Positions 49,934-59,038 of a stretch of 64,000 nucleotides of DNA are shown here, in pieces. The notes beneath the pieces were generated by a model. That model did not search any database. It was not told where the DNA came from and saw only the letters and a list, made by a program, of their open reading frames with translations. A program made the position numbers and the translations under genes. Every line of letters starts with the position of its first letter. Position 1 is the first letter of the stretch. Origin of the DNA: Roseateles_E cavernae. Lineage in GTDB: Bacteria > Pseudomonadota > Gammaproteobacteria > Burkholderiales > Burkholderiaceae_C. The stretch lies in NCBI RefSeq assembly GCF_040187885.1, contig NZ_JBDPLH010000008.1, forward strand, positions 1-64,000, read 5' to 3'.

Positions 49934-52900
49934 ATGGGGACGGCGTGGCAGTTGCAGTTGCTGGGGGTACCGCATCTGCGCAGGCTTGGCGCGGCCGACT
50001 CGCCGCCCGAGCCGCTTGCCCGCAAGGACGCCGCCTGGCTGGCCTATGCGGCGCTGAACAAGCCGGCGACCAGCGCCACGCTGGCCCTGATGCTGTGGCC
50101 CGAGGTCACGGCGCCGGCGGCGCTGAACAATCTGCGCCAACGCATCTACCGGCTGCGCCGAGCCACGGGGGCGCGCTTGGTCGAGATGGGCGAGCGCATC
50201 GAGCTGGCACCCGACCTGGGCGTCGAGGCGGCACCGGCGCTGCTGGGCGACGACCCGGAGGCCCGCATCCAGCCGCTGCTGGCGGGTTTCGAATACGACG
50301 CCGAGAGCGAGTTCGCCGCCTGGCTGACGGCCGAGCGCCAGGCCCGTGCCCAGGCGCTGCGGGAGCTTCTGGCCCGGCTCGCGGCCGAGGCGGAGCAACA
50401 AGGCCAGCTGGTGCTGGCCCTGCGCCATGCCCGCCGCCTGCTGAGCGAGGACGTGCTCAGCGAGTATGCGCACCGCCGCCTGATGCGCCTGCACTATCTG
50501 CGCGGCGATGCCGCCGCTGCCGTGGCCGCCTTCGAGACCTGCGAGGCGGCGCTGAAGGAGGGGCTGGGCCTGCGGCCCGGCGCCGAGACCCTGGCTTTGC
50601 TGGAGCTGGTCGAGCGTGGGCAAGCCCTGACCCCGCTCGCACCGACCCTGCCGGCGGTGAGCCTGATGCGCCCGCCGCGCCTGGTCGGGCGCGACGAGCT
50701 GCTGGCCCAGCTGGCGCGGGCGGAGTCCGTGGTGACGGTTTTGGTGGGTGAGGCCGGCATGGGCAAGACCCGGGTCCTGCAGGAGCTCGAGCGCGGCTGC
50801 GCTGCGTCGGTCTTGCATGTGCAGGCGCGGCCAGGCGATGCCGGCGTTCCCTACGGCAGCCTGCTGCGCCTGGTGCGCGCGCTGATGGAGCGGGTCGAGC
50901 TGGCCGATGGCACGGCCCTGGCTCCGCTGCTGGACGAGACGAGTGCACCCAGGCTCCGGACCACTGTGCAGCAGCTGCAGCGGGCGCTGGAGGATCTGCT
51001 GGCCCGGGCCCGGCTCGCCGGGCTCGCGCGCTTGCTGGTCGACGATCTGCATTTTGCTGACCGGGCCAGTGTCGAGATGCTGCTGGAACTGGTGCGCTCC
51101 GATGCTCTGGAGGGCCTGCGCTGGGTGCTGGCTCACCGGCCGGCCGCTGCCGCCGATGCCGACCTTGCCTTGCTGCAGGACCTGGCCGAGTCGCCGCAGG
51201 CGCGCTGGTTGGAAGTCTTGCCGCTCAGCGAGCCGCAGTTGCAGGAGCTGGTGGACAGCCTGGGCCTGAGCGGGCTGGATCCCGCGCCCTGGGCCGCCGC
51301 GCTGGCGCGCCACACCGGCGGCAATCCGCTGTTCGTCATCGAAACCCTGCGGGCCTCGCTGCAGGGCCGGCCGCAGGCCCGGCTGCTGCCACAGCCGGTC
51401 GGGCTGATGCATCTGCTGGAGCAGCGCCTGCGCCGGCTTTCGGACGCCGCGCTGGCCCTGGCGCGGGTGGCCGCGATTGCGGTACCCGACTTCAGCGTGG
51501 CGCTGGCCGAGCAGGTGCTGGGCGCGCCCGCGCTGGCGCTGGCCAATGCCTGGGACGAGCTGGAGGCCGCCCAGGTCTTGCGCGGCACCGACTTCGCGCA
51601 TGATCTGGTGCATGACGCGGTGCTGCGCATCACGCCCACCGTGCTGACGGCTCATCTCCACGGGCAGGTCGCGGCCCTGCTGCTGCAGCAAGGCGTGGAG
51701 CCGGCGCGCGTGGCTGCGCACTGGCAGGCGGCCGGTCAGCTGCGCCCGGCGGCCCAGGCCTTCGCGGCGGCCGCCCAGCGCGCTCAGGCTGCCGGGCGCG
51801 CGCGCGAACAGGCCCAGCTGCTGCTGGCGCAGGCCGATGCGCTGGAATTGGCCGGCGAGGCGGCGCCCGCCCGGCTCGCCCGGCTGGCGGCCGTTCGGCC
51901 GCTGCTGCTGGGCGAGGGTGCCGCTGCGGCCCTGGCACTGAGCGAGCGGCTGCTGCCGGCGCCGACCGACCGGGCGGCACCGGCGGCCCAGGCCTGGGCT
52001 TTGCATGCGCTGACTTGTCTGTGGTCGGGTCGCCTGGCCGATAGCGAGGAGGCCGGCCGCCTTGCGCTGGCGTTGGCCGAACCGCAGGAGGAGCTGGTGC
52101 GCATGGAGGCGGCGCGCTGCGTCGCCCAGGCCTGCGGGCTGCTGGGGCGGCCCGAGGAGGGGCTGGCGCTGCTGGCGCCCTGGGAGGAGCGTGTCGCCAG
52201 CGTCGACGATGTGGAGCAGCGGCTGGACTTCTGCGGCACCTATGTCAATCTGAAGATGTATACCGACCGGCCGGTCGAAGCGATGGACTGGACCCAGCGC
52301 CATCTGCGCTGGGCCGAGCAGGCCGGCCATTTGAGCGAGCAGGTCAGCGCGCACATGAATCTGGTCGGCCACCGCTTGCGCCAGGGCGATCTGGAGGCCG
52401 GCGTCGCGCATGCGCAGGCCGCCGCCGTGTTGGCCGCCGATGCCGGGCAGCTGCAGGAACTGGCCGCGTGGAACAACGCGGTGCTGGGCTATATGTTGTG
52501 CGGACTGGGGCGCTATGCCGATGGCCTGGCCCGGCTGGAGGGTGAGCTGGCGCGCACGCCGGCCGGCATCGGCGCGCTGCGGGCCAATCTGGAGCAATGG
52601 CTGGCCCAGTCCTGGCTGAACCTGGGTCAGCCGGCGCGGGCCCTGCATGTGCTGGGCGGCGATGAGGCGGTGCCGCCCGGCAACTGGCGTGCCAAGCGGC
52701 TGATCATGCGGGCGCGCCTGACGCAGGCGCTGGCCGGCGACGCCAGCCCCATGCTCGACGAGGCGCTGGCGGCTTCGCTCAAGCCCATGCATCGCTATGA
52801 CTGGCTGCAGATCCGCCTGCTGCAGGCGCAGCAGGCCGAGCCCGACCTGGCCCTGCGCTGCTGCGAGGAGTTGCAGCCGCTGATGGCGCAGCGCCAGCTG

Positions 52901-53233
52901 CAGGGCCTGGCGGCCGAGCTCGAGCGGGTTCGCCTGCAGGCCTTGTTGCTGCTGCCGACACTGGACGCGGTGCCGGCCTGTGTCGACCGGCTGGAGGCCA
53001 TGGCGCTGCGCTGGCGGCACCCGATGTTCAGCCCGGCCCAGCAGTTGGCGCAGGCCGCACAAGGCTTTGCTCGGCTCGACCTGGCGGCCGATGCCCGGCG
53101 CTGCCGGCTCGCGGCCCTGCACTGGGTGCATCTGCAGGTGTTCCCGCAGGTGCCGGCGGCGTTCCAGGACAGTTTTCTGCACCGCAGCGCCGTCACGGCC
53201 GGCCTGTCGGTCGCCGAGTTGCCGGCGCGCTGA
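49934..53233 (+). CDS. Large SARP/BTAD-type transcriptional regulator with ATPase and helical repeats
   Basis: 1099 residues from ATG 49934 (GGGAGA 7 bp upstream); ATG 49901 is in frame but lacks a ribosome site. Residues 1-95 look like a winged-helix domain ('WQLQLLGVPHLRRLG...LARKDAAWLAYAALN', 'LNNLRQRIYRLRRATG'), then a BTAD helical domain to about 235, an AAA/NTPase module with Walker A GEAGMGKTR near 272 and Walker B-like 'ARLLVDDLHFAD', and a C-terminal half of TPR-like helices. This is the AfsR/LuxR-large ATPase regulator build. It is followed 24 bp later by an MFS exporter, a plausible target. Confidence 0.85.
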   Translation: MGTAWQLQLLGVPHLRRLGAADSPPEPLARKDAAWLAYAALNKPATSATLALMLWPEVTAPAALNNLRQRIYRLRRATGARLVEMGERIELAPDLGVEAAPALLGDDPEARIQPLLAGFEYDAESEFAAWLTAERQARAQALRELLARLAAEAEQQGQLVLALRHARRLLSEDVLSEYAHRRLMRLHYLRGDAAAAVAAFETCEAALKEGLGLRPGAETLALLELVERGQALTPLAPTLPAVSLMRPPRLVGRDELLAQLARAESVVTVLVGEAGMGKTRVLQELERGCAASVLHVQARPGDAGVPYGSLLRLVRALMERVELADGTALAPLLDETSAPRLRTTVQQLQRALEDLLARARLAGLARLLVDDLHFADRASVEMLLELVRSDALEGLRWVLAHRPAAAADADLALLQDLAESPQARWLEVLPLSEPQLQELVDSLGLSGLDPAPWAAALARHTGGNPLFVIETLRASLQGRPQARLLPQPVGLMHLLEQRLRRLSDAALALARVAAIAVPDFSVALAEQVLGAPALALANAWDELEAAQVLRGTDFAHDLVHDAVLRITPTVLTAHLHGQVAALLLQQGVEPARVAAHWQAAGQLRPAAQAFAAAAQRAQAAGRAREQAQLLLAQADALELAGEAAPARLARLAAVRPLLLGEGAAAALALSERLLPAPTDRAAPAAQAWALHALTCLWSGRLADSEEAGRLALALAEPQEELVRMEAARCVAQACGLLGRPEEGLALLAPWEERVASVDDVEQRLDFCGTYVNLKMYTDRPVEAMDWTQRHLRWAEQAGHLSEQVSAHMNLVGHRLRQGDLEAGVAHAQAAAVLAADAGQLQELAAWNNAVLGYMLCGLGRYADGLARLEGELARTPAGIGALRANLEQWLAQSWLNLGQPARALHVLGGDEAVPPGNWRAKRLIMRARLTQALAGDASPMLDEALAASLKPMHRYDWLQIRLLQAQQAEPDLALRCCEELQPLMAQRQLQGLAAELERVRLQALLLLPTLDAVPACVDRLEAMALRWRHPMFSPAQQLAQAAQGFARLDLAADARRCRLAALHWVHLQVFPQVPAAFQDSFLHRSAVTAGLSVAELPAR

Positions 53234-53257
53234 ACGCGCCTGCCCGATACTGGCCCG

Positions 53258-54679
53258 ATGCCCGAGCTTGACCGCCCCGTTCTCGATGCGCCCACGCGCC
53301 GCTTCCTGCCCTGGCTGGTGGCGCTGGCCTTTTTCATGCAGACGCTGGACACGACCATCCTGAACACCGCGCTGCCGGGCATGGCGGCCGATCTGGGCGA
53401 GAACCCGCTGCGCATGCAGTCGGCCGTGGTGGCCTATATGCTGACCGTGGCGCTGCTGATCCCGGCCTCGGGCTGGCTGGCGGACCGCTTCGGCACGCGC
53501 CGGCTCTTCATCTGGGCCATCGTGCTGTTCAGCCTGGGCTCGCTGGCCTGCGCGCTGAGCCCCTCGCTGCGTGTGCTGGTGGCGGCACGGGTGCTGCAGG
53601 GGGTCGGCGGGGCGCTGCTGGTGCCGGTCGGGCGGCTGGCGGTGCTGCGCGCGTTTCCGAAGGAGGAGTTCCTGCCGGTGATGACCTTCATCGCCTTGCC
53701 GGGCCTGATCGGGCCGCTGATCGGGCCGGCGCTGGGCGGCCTGCTGGTGCAGTACGCCAGCTGGCACTGGATCTTTCTGATCAATCTGCCGGTCGGGGCC
53801 CTGGGTGTCGCGGCCAGCCTGCGCTATATGCCCCAGCTCAGGAGCGCCACGCCGGGCCGCTTCGACTGGAGCGGCTTTGTGCTGTTCAGCCTCGGGCTGA
53901 TGCTGCTGTCGGTCGGGCTGCAGGGTTTCGGCGAGCATGTGATCAGCGTCGCGGTCAGCATCGTGCTGGTGGTGGCCGGCATGGCCTGCATGATGGCTTA
54001 CTGGCTGCATGCGGCGCGCGCGCCGGCACCGCTGTTCAATATGCGGCTGTTCGCGATCCCGACCTACCGGATCGGGCTGATCGGCAATGTCTTCGCCCGC
54101 CTGGGCAGCGGCGCCACGCCTTTTCTGACTCCGATGTTTCTGCAGCTGGGCCTGGGCTTCTCGCCCAGCGTGGCCGGGCTGTCGATGGTTCCGACGGTAC
54201 TCGGCGCGATGCTGACCAAGACCGTCGCGATCAAGCTGATACGCCGGGCCGGCTACCGCCGCGTGCTGGTCGTCAACACGGTGCTGCTGGGTCTGATGAT
54301 CGCGAGCTTTGCCCTGGTCGACCGCGACACCTCGCACCTCTGGCTGGCCCTGCATCTGGGCCTGTTCGGCATGGTCAACAGCATGCAGTTCACCGCGATG
54401 AACACCTTGACCCTGGGCGACCTCGACGCGCAGACCGCCAGCAGCGGCAACAGCCTGCTGTCGGTGGTGATGCAGCTCTCGATGAGTCTGGGCGTGGCCA
54501 CCTCCAGCGCCTTCCTGCTGCTCTACTCCGGGGCCGAGCGCAGTGCGGATCTGCTGCCGGCCTTTCAGGCTACCTATCTGTCGATCGGCGTGATGGCGGC
54601 GCTGGCGGCCTTTATCTTTGCCCAGCTGCGACGTCACGAGGGTGTGGCCGATGCCGGCGACACGATGGGGCAGGAATAG
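53258..54679 (+). CDS. MFS exporter, DHA2 14-helix type (MdtD-like)
   Basis: 473 residues with about 14 membrane helices. Motif C/D1 'LDTTILNTALPGMAADLG', motif A 'GWLADRFGTRRLF' and 'ARVLQGVGGALLVPVGRLAVLRAFPKEEF' are typical of the EmrB/QacA/MdtD branch of proton-driven drug exporters. It is downstream of, and probably co-transcribed with, the BTAD regulator. Substrate is unknown; no membrane-fusion partner gene is adjacent. Confidence 0.92.
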   Translation: MPELDRPVLDAPTRRFLPWLVALAFFMQTLDTTILNTALPGMAADLGENPLRMQSAVVAYMLTVALLIPASGWLADRFGTRRLFIWAIVLFSLGSLACALSPSLRVLVAARVLQGVGGALLVPVGRLAVLRAFPKEEFLPVMTFIALPGLIGPLIGPALGGLLVQYASWHWIFLINLPVGALGVAASLRYMPQLRSATPGRFDWSGFVLFSLGLMLLSVGLQGFGEHVISVAVSIVLVVAGMACMMAYWLHAARAPAPLFNMRLFAIPTYRIGLIGNVFARLGSGATPFLTPMFLQLGLGFSPSVAGLSMVPTVLGAMLTKTVAIKLIRRAGYRRVLVVNTVLLGLMIASFALVDRDTSHLWLALHLGLFGMVNSMQFTAMNTLTLGDLDAQTASSGNSLLSVVMQLSMSLGVATSSAFLLLYSGAERSADLLPAFQATYLSIGVMAALAAFIFAQLRRHEGVADAGDTMGQE

Positions 54680-54737
54680 TCACGCGCTTCGTCCACAATC
54701 GGCAAGCGGCGGATCGCGCCGCGCTGCGGGAGCAATC

Positions 54738-55154
54738 ATGGGCTTGATGGATTCTTTGCTGGGCGCGGCCCAGCAGGCTTTGAACGGTCAGCAGGGGCAG
54801 GGCGGCGTCGACTGGGTCAGCCTGATTGGCGGCCTGCTGTCCAATCAGGGCTCGGGCCAGGGCGGGCTGGCCGGCATCCTGCAGCAGCTGCAGGCCGCCG
54901 GCCTGGGCGAGCAGGTGCAGAGCTGGGTCTCGACCGGCGCCAATCTGCCGGTCTCGGGCGATCAGCTGGGCTCGGCCCTGGGTGGTGATCTGCTGGGTCA
55001 GCTGGCCGGTCAGGCCGGCGTCTCGACCAGCGAGGCGGGTGCGCAGCTGAGCCAGTGGCTGCCGCAAATCGTCGACCAGCTGACGCCCAATGGCCAGCTG
55101 CCCAGCGGCGGCATGGATCTGGGCGGACTGCTGGGGCAGTTGCTGCGCCGCTGA
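54738..55154 (+). CDS. YidB-like protein (DUF937)
   Basis: 138 residues from ATG 54738 with GGGAG 5-9 bp upstream. It starts 'MGLMDSLLGAAQQAL', is rich in Gly, Gln and Leu, and contains 'SWVSTGANLPVSGDQLGSALG', 'LAGQAGVSTSEAGAQLSQWLPQIVDQLTPNGQLP', the DUF937/YidB signature. Structures in this family show a homeodomain-like helical fold, but no function is established. It converges with the HAD phosphatase gene. Confidence 0.88.
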   Translation: MGLMDSLLGAAQQALNGQQGQGGVDWVSLIGGLLSNQGSGQGGLAGILQQLQAAGLGEQVQSWVSTGANLPVSGDQLGSALGGDLLGQLAGQAGVSTSEAGAQLSQWLPQIVDQLTPNGQLPSGGMDLGGLLGQLLRR

Positions 55155-55158
55155 GCGT

Positions 55159-56001
55159 TCAGCGGCTGCGCCGCCAGTCGGTCTCGATGAAGCGCAGCAC
55201 GCTGTCCTCGTGATGGGGGCCTATCACCGCATGGGCCTCCTGCTTGACCTCGGCGATCGCGTTCTCGACCGCGATGCCACGATGTGCGGCGCGCAGCATG
55301 GTGATGTCGTTGACCTGGTCGCCGAACACGACGATCTCGCGCTCGTGCAGGCTGTAGCGCTGGGCCAGGGTCTTGATCGCCTGGTCCTTGGTGGCGCGCC
55401 GGTCATGCAGGGTCAGCCAGGGCCAGCCGGGCCGGTAGAGATCGTCGGCCAGATGGATGTCGATCGCGTCACCGGCCAGGGCCTGGATCTCGGTCATCAG
55501 CGCCCGCATCGGCGCCTCGCGCTCGATCAGAATCATCGTCACCACCGGGTCGACCAGCTCGGCACCGATATTGTCGGTGTGGCGCAGCCGCGGGTCGCCG
55601 TTGTGCTGGCGCTGCTCGACGAAGTCCAGCTGGGCTTCGTTGTGCACCGACTGCCAGAACAGGCGGTCGCCGCGCGGCCCGTAGGTGGCCGCAAAAGGCA
55701 TGAAGCCGCGCCTGCGCATCAGCGCGAAGATGGCCTGGGCCAGGGCCGGGTCCATCGCATGGACCAGCTCGTGCTGGCCGCTGCTCATCTCGCTGATATA
55801 GGCGCCGTTGGCCGAGATCACCGGCAGGCGCAGCGGCAGGTCACCGAGGATGCGGGCGATCGACGAGACATGGCGGGCGCTGGCCACCGTGAAGGACAGG
55901 CCCTCGTCCAGCAACCGGACCAGGCCGGCGCGGGTGAACGCGGACAGCTCGGCCTGCGGGTTCAGCAGCGTGCCGTCCAGATCCGAAACATAAAGCGTCA
56001 C
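55159..56001 (-). CDS. Cof-type HAD phosphatase
   Basis: 280 residues. Catalytic motif I 'YVSDLDGTLLN', motif II 'SARHVSS', and motifs III/IV 'KDQAIKTLAQRYSLHEREIVVFGDQVNDITMLRAAHRGIAVENA'. This is the Cof (IIB cap) class, which removes phosphate from sugars or nucleotides such as pyridoxal phosphate and FMN. Substrate cannot be told. It overlaps the upstream PhoH gene by 4 bp. Confidence 0.93.
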   Translation of the reverse strand: MTLYVSDLDGTLLNPQAELSAFTRAGLVRLLDEGLSFTVASARHVSSIARILGDLPLRLPVISANGAYISEMSSGQHELVHAMDPALAQAIFALMRRRGFMPFAATYGPRGDRLFWQSVHNEAQLDFVEQRQHNGDPRLRHTDNIGAELVDPVVTMILIEREAPMRALMTEIQALAGDAIDIHLADDLYRPGWPWLTLHDRRATKDQAIKTLAQRYSLHEREIVVFGDQVNDITMLRAAHRGIAVENAIAEVKQEAHAVIGPHHEDSVLRFIETDWRRSR

Positions 56002-57713
56002 AGGACCTCGGAAGCGAAATCGGCCAGACGCGAGCGTTCGCCGCGCGCCAGCGTGATGTGGCCGCTGTGGCCCCAGCCCTTGAAGCGGTCGACGGCAAAG
56101 GTCAGGCCCGAGCTGCCCTCGGTCAGATAAGGCGTGTCGATCTGGGCCAGATTGCCCAGGCAGACGATCTTGGTGCCGGGGCCGGCACGGGTGATCAGGG
56201 TCTTCATCTGCTTGGGGGTCAGGTTTTGCGCCTCGTCAATGATGACGAACTTGTTCAGGAAGGTGCGGCCGCGCATGAAGTTCAGGCTCTTGATCTTGAT
56301 CTTGCTGCGCACCAGATCATTGGTGGCGGCACGGCCCCACTCGCCGGAGCTGCTGTCGCCGCGCGCCAGCACCTCCAGATTGTCATCCAGCGCACCCATC
56401 CACGGGCCCATCTTCTCTTCCTCGTTGCCGGGCAGGAAGCCGATGTCCTCGCCGACCGGCACGGTCACGCGGGTCACGATGATCTCGGAGTAGCGGCGCT
56501 CGTCCAGCACCTGCTGCAGTCCGGCGGCCAGTGTCATCAGGGTCTTGCCGGTGCCGGCGGTGCCGGTCAGCGTGATGAAGTCGCAGTCCGGGTCCATCAA
56601 GAGATTCAGCGCGAAGTTCTGTTCGCGGTTGCGCGCGGTCACGCCCCAGACCGAATTCTTCTGATGGCCGTAGTCCTTCAGGGTGCGCAGCACGGCGCTC
56701 TTGCCGGTGATCTCGGTGACCTTGGCATAGAGCGGCGCGGCGCCGGGGGCTTCCAGGTAGATGAACTCGTTGATCAGCAGCGAGGGCACCAGCGGACCGC
56801 TGATGCGGTAGTAGGTGATGCCGCCTTGCTGCCAGCTCTCCATGGTCTTGCCGTGGCGGTCCCAGAAGTCAGCCGGCAGCGCCTGCACGCCGGTGTAGAG
56901 CAGGTCCGAGTCTTCCAGCGTCTTGTCGTTGCGATAGTCCTCGGCGGGCAGGCCCAGCGCGCGGGCCTTGATGCGCATATTGATGTCCTTGGACACCAGC
57001 ACCACCTCGCGGCCGGGCTGCTGGCGCTGCAGCGCCTGCACCACGCCGAGGATCTGATTGTCCGCCTTGCCCTGCGGCAGGCCTTGCGGCAGCGGCGTGT
57101 CGATCAGCCCGGTCTGGAAGAACAGCTTGCCGCCGGCCTCGCGATGGCCGGTGTGGTCCAGCGGCAGGCCCAGGGCCATTTCTTCCAGCGTGCTGCTCTG
57201 CAGGCTGGCGGCCAGCGCATCGAGGTCGCGGCTGACCTGGCGCACATTGCGGGCCACCTCGGTCATGCCCTTCTTGTGACCGTCCAGCTCTTCGAGCGTG
57301 ATCATCGGCAGATAGATGTCGTGCTCCTCGAAGCGGAACAGGCACATCGGGTCGTGCATCAGCACATTGGTGTCCAGCACGAAGAGCTTGGCCGGGCCGG
57401 CGATACGCGGCTTGGCGGCGGCCTTGGGCTTGGCGGCTTTTTGAGGGGCCGGTGCCGGGCTGGGCGTGACCAGGGCCAGGCTGGGCTGCGGGCTCGGCGC
57501 AGCGGCCGGCGCCTGCTTCCTGGCCGCAGACTTGGTCGGCGCCCTGCTCGGCGCCTTGGTCGGGGATGCCACGACGCTGGGCGCGGCCGCTACCTCTATC
57601 GCCGCGGCGCGGCTTGGAATCGCTTGGGGTGTTTTGCTGACCGCCAGCGTGGAGGCAAAGGCGGAGGGCTCAAGGAGGCTGGCGCGTTTGGTCGGAGGCT
57701 TGGGCAGTGGCAT
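55998..57713 (-). CDS. PIN-PhoH family protein (YlaK/PhoH2-like)
   Basis: 571 residues: an unusual Ala/Pro/Lys-rich disordered N-terminal region (1-130), a PIN nuclease domain with 'LFVLDTNVLMHDPMCLFRFEEH' (first Asp site), 'LEELDGHKKG', and a PhoH ATPase domain with Walker A 'LTGTAGTGKT' and 'RVTVPVGEDIGFLPGNEEEKMGPWMGAL', Walker B 'VIIDEAQNLTPKQ'. The fused form is known to act as RNase/helicase in mycobacterial PhoH2. The N-terminal low-complexity extension is longer than in most homologues I recall. Confidence 0.93.
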   Translation of the reverse strand: MPLPKPPTKRASLLEPSAFASTLAVSKTPQAIPSRAAAIEVAAAPSVVASPTKAPSRAPTKSAARKQAPAAAPSPQPSLALVTPSPAPAPQKAAKPKAAAKPRIAGPAKLFVLDTNVLMHDPMCLFRFEEHDIYLPMITLEELDGHKKGMTEVARNVRQVSRDLDALAASLQSSTLEEMALGLPLDHTGHREAGGKLFFQTGLIDTPLPQGLPQGKADNQILGVVQALQRQQPGREVVLVSKDINMRIKARALGLPAEDYRNDKTLEDSDLLYTGVQALPADFWDRHGKTMESWQQGGITYYRISGPLVPSLLINEFIYLEAPGAAPLYAKVTEITGKSAVLRTLKDYGHQKNSVWGVTARNREQNFALNLLMDPDCDFITLTGTAGTGKTLMTLAAGLQQVLDERRYSEIIVTRVTVPVGEDIGFLPGNEEEKMGPWMGALDDNLEVLARGDSSSGEWGRAATNDLVRSKIKIKSLNFMRGRTFLNKFVIIDEAQNLTPKQMKTLITRAGPGTKIVCLGNLAQIDTPYLTEGSSGLTFAVDRFKGWGHSGHITLARGERSRLADFASEVL

Positions 57714-57784
57714 GAGGTGTGGAGCAGGCCGCGTTTACGGTCTGGAGGTCAAAGGCAAAAGATAGATGTCCGGGCCGAAAAAGC

Positions 57785-57813
57785 AAAAAGCCGCACAGGC
57801 TGCTGTGCGGCTT
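57785..57813 (-). terminator. Rho-independent terminator, second of two between bcp and phoH
   Basis: AAGCCGCACAG (57788-57798) and CTGTGCGGCTT (57803-57813), an 11-bp stem with 4-nt loop. On the minus strand a T-rich run follows the stem. It lies about 100 bp after the first terminator and about 70 bp before the PhoH start. Confidence 0.85.
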
Positions 57814-57909
57814 TGGGGGGATCTGGCTGCGTGGCTACCGGGCATGGAAGCCATTATGCACAAAGCCTCATGACGGCCGAGGCAGGTGCTGCAGCGCGGC
57901 AAAGATGCA

Positions 57910-57944
57910 ACAAAGCCGGCCCGAAAGACTCTCCGGGCCGGCTT
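57910..57944 (-). terminator. Rho-independent terminator of bcp
   Basis: AAGCCGGCCCG (57913-57923) pairs with CGGGCCGGCTT (57934-57944). Minus-strand read-out ends in TTTGTTG, some 30 bp downstream of the peroxiredoxin stop. Confidence 0.8.
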
Positions 57945-57975
57945 CGCGTGGATACTGCAGAGCTCGGCGAAAGGC

Positions 57976-58455
57976 TCAGGCGGCTTCTTTCTTGAAGGAC
58001 TTGACGGCCTTCAGTACCTCGTCGACATGGCCGGCGACCTTGATGCCGCGCCACTCGGCACGCAGCACGCCGGCGGCGTCGATCAGGAAGGTGGAGCGCT
58101 CGATGCCCTTGACCTTCTTGCCGTACATGATCTTGTTCTTGACCACGCCGAACATATGGCAGAGCTTCTCTTCGGTGTCGGCGATCAGCTCGAAGGGCAG
58201 TTCCAGGTTCTGCTTGAACTTGTCGTGCGACACCATATTGTCGCGCGACACGCCCAGCACCACGGCGCCGGCCTTGACGAAGTCCTTGTGGCGGTCACGG
58301 AACTGCATCGCTTCGGTGGTGCAGCCCGGCGTGTTGTCCTTCGGGTAGAAGTACAGCACCACGGCTTGACCGAGAAAGGCTTGCGGTGTGAACTTCACGC
58401 CGCCGGTGGCAAGAGCTTCAATGTCCGGGAGAGGTTTGTTGAGCGCTGGCGTCAT
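57976..58455 (-). CDS. bcp: Thiol peroxidase of Bcp/PrxQ family
   Basis: 159 residues from ATG 58455 (an upstream in-frame start at 58500 would add residues not seen in the family). 'VLYFYPKDNTPGCTTEAMQFRDRHKDF' holds the peroxidatic Cys with the TPGCT motif. The usual second Cys five residues on (TPGCTxEAC in E. coli) is Met here ('GCTTEAM'). Another Cys occurs at 'EEKLCHMFGV', which may serve as resolving Cys. It reduces peroxides in the cytosol with thioredoxin. Confidence 0.93.
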   Translation of the reverse strand: MTPALNKPLPDIEALATGGVKFTPQAFLGQAVVLYFYPKDNTPGCTTEAMQFRDRHKDFVKAGAVVLGVSRDNMVSHDKFKQNLELPFELIADTEEKLCHMFGVVKNKIMYGKKVKGIERSTFLIDAAGVLRAEWRGIKVAGHVDEVLKAVKSFKKEAA

Positions 58456-58571
58456 GTGGCGTTCTGTAAAGATGTGTGCCCGGGTGGGCATAGCCGCCAA
58501 TTATACGTTGAACCGCAAGCCCTCTTGTCGCCACTGAGGGGGATTGCCAGCATAGCGGGTTTGGCCGCCTC

Positions 58572-58949
58572 TCAGGGGCGTTCTATCAACAAGGCGGCCA
58601 GGACCGTGCGACTTTCACTGGCCAGCACGTTGTAAGTGCGGCACGCCGCGGCCAGATCCATGGTTTCGACGCCGATGCGCGCGGCGATCAGGCTGCGGTA
58701 GAGCGCCGGGCGGGCGAAACGGATCCTGGCACCGCTGCCGAAGATCACCAGCTCGGGCTTGAGCGCCAGGATCTGCTCGAAATGCGCTTCGCTCAGATCC
58801 TCGAAGCGTGCCAAACCCCAGGCCTTCACCTCGCCGCGCCAGGGCACCAGCAGGCTCTCGCCGTGCTGCTGGCCGTTGACCCAGACGTTCTGGCCGTCGT
58901 GGCGGGAGATGCTGTTGCCGCCTTGCGGCTCGTCAAGTTGGAACTTCAT
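58572..58949 (-). CDS. Mth938-like domain protein (DUF498)
   Basis: 125 residues with the Mth938 signature 'PELVIFGSGARIRFARPALYRSLIAARIGVETMDLAAACRTYNVLASESRTVLAALLI'. Relatives include mitochondrial NDUFAF3, needed for complex I assembly, and human AAMDC. Bacterial function is not settled. It sits between bcp and the divergent aminotransferase gene. Confidence 0.9.
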   Translation of the reverse strand: MKFQLDEPQGGNSISRHDGQNVWVNGQQHGESLLVPWRGEVKAWGLARFEDLSEAHFEQILALKPELVIFGSGARIRFARPALYRSLIAARIGVETMDLAAACRTYNVLASESRTVLAALLIERP

Positions 58950-59038
58950 GCTGTTGTGCGGGCGCTGTCGGCCGGGGCGGGTGCAAACCCTGTGTTTAAA
59001 TTCTACGTTTGCAGCCCCACGCCCCCAGGAGTCCCGTC

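Noticed and set aside
49850..54637. Open frame of 1595 codons opposite the BTAD regulator and MFS genes
   Set aside because: Gln/His/Arg-rich low-complexity translation without motifs, opposite two clear genes in the other strand.
57814..57912. Small RNA gene between the two terminators
   Set aside because: A CATAAT-like -10 exists on the minus strand but without a convincing -35; listed only as a question in the findings.
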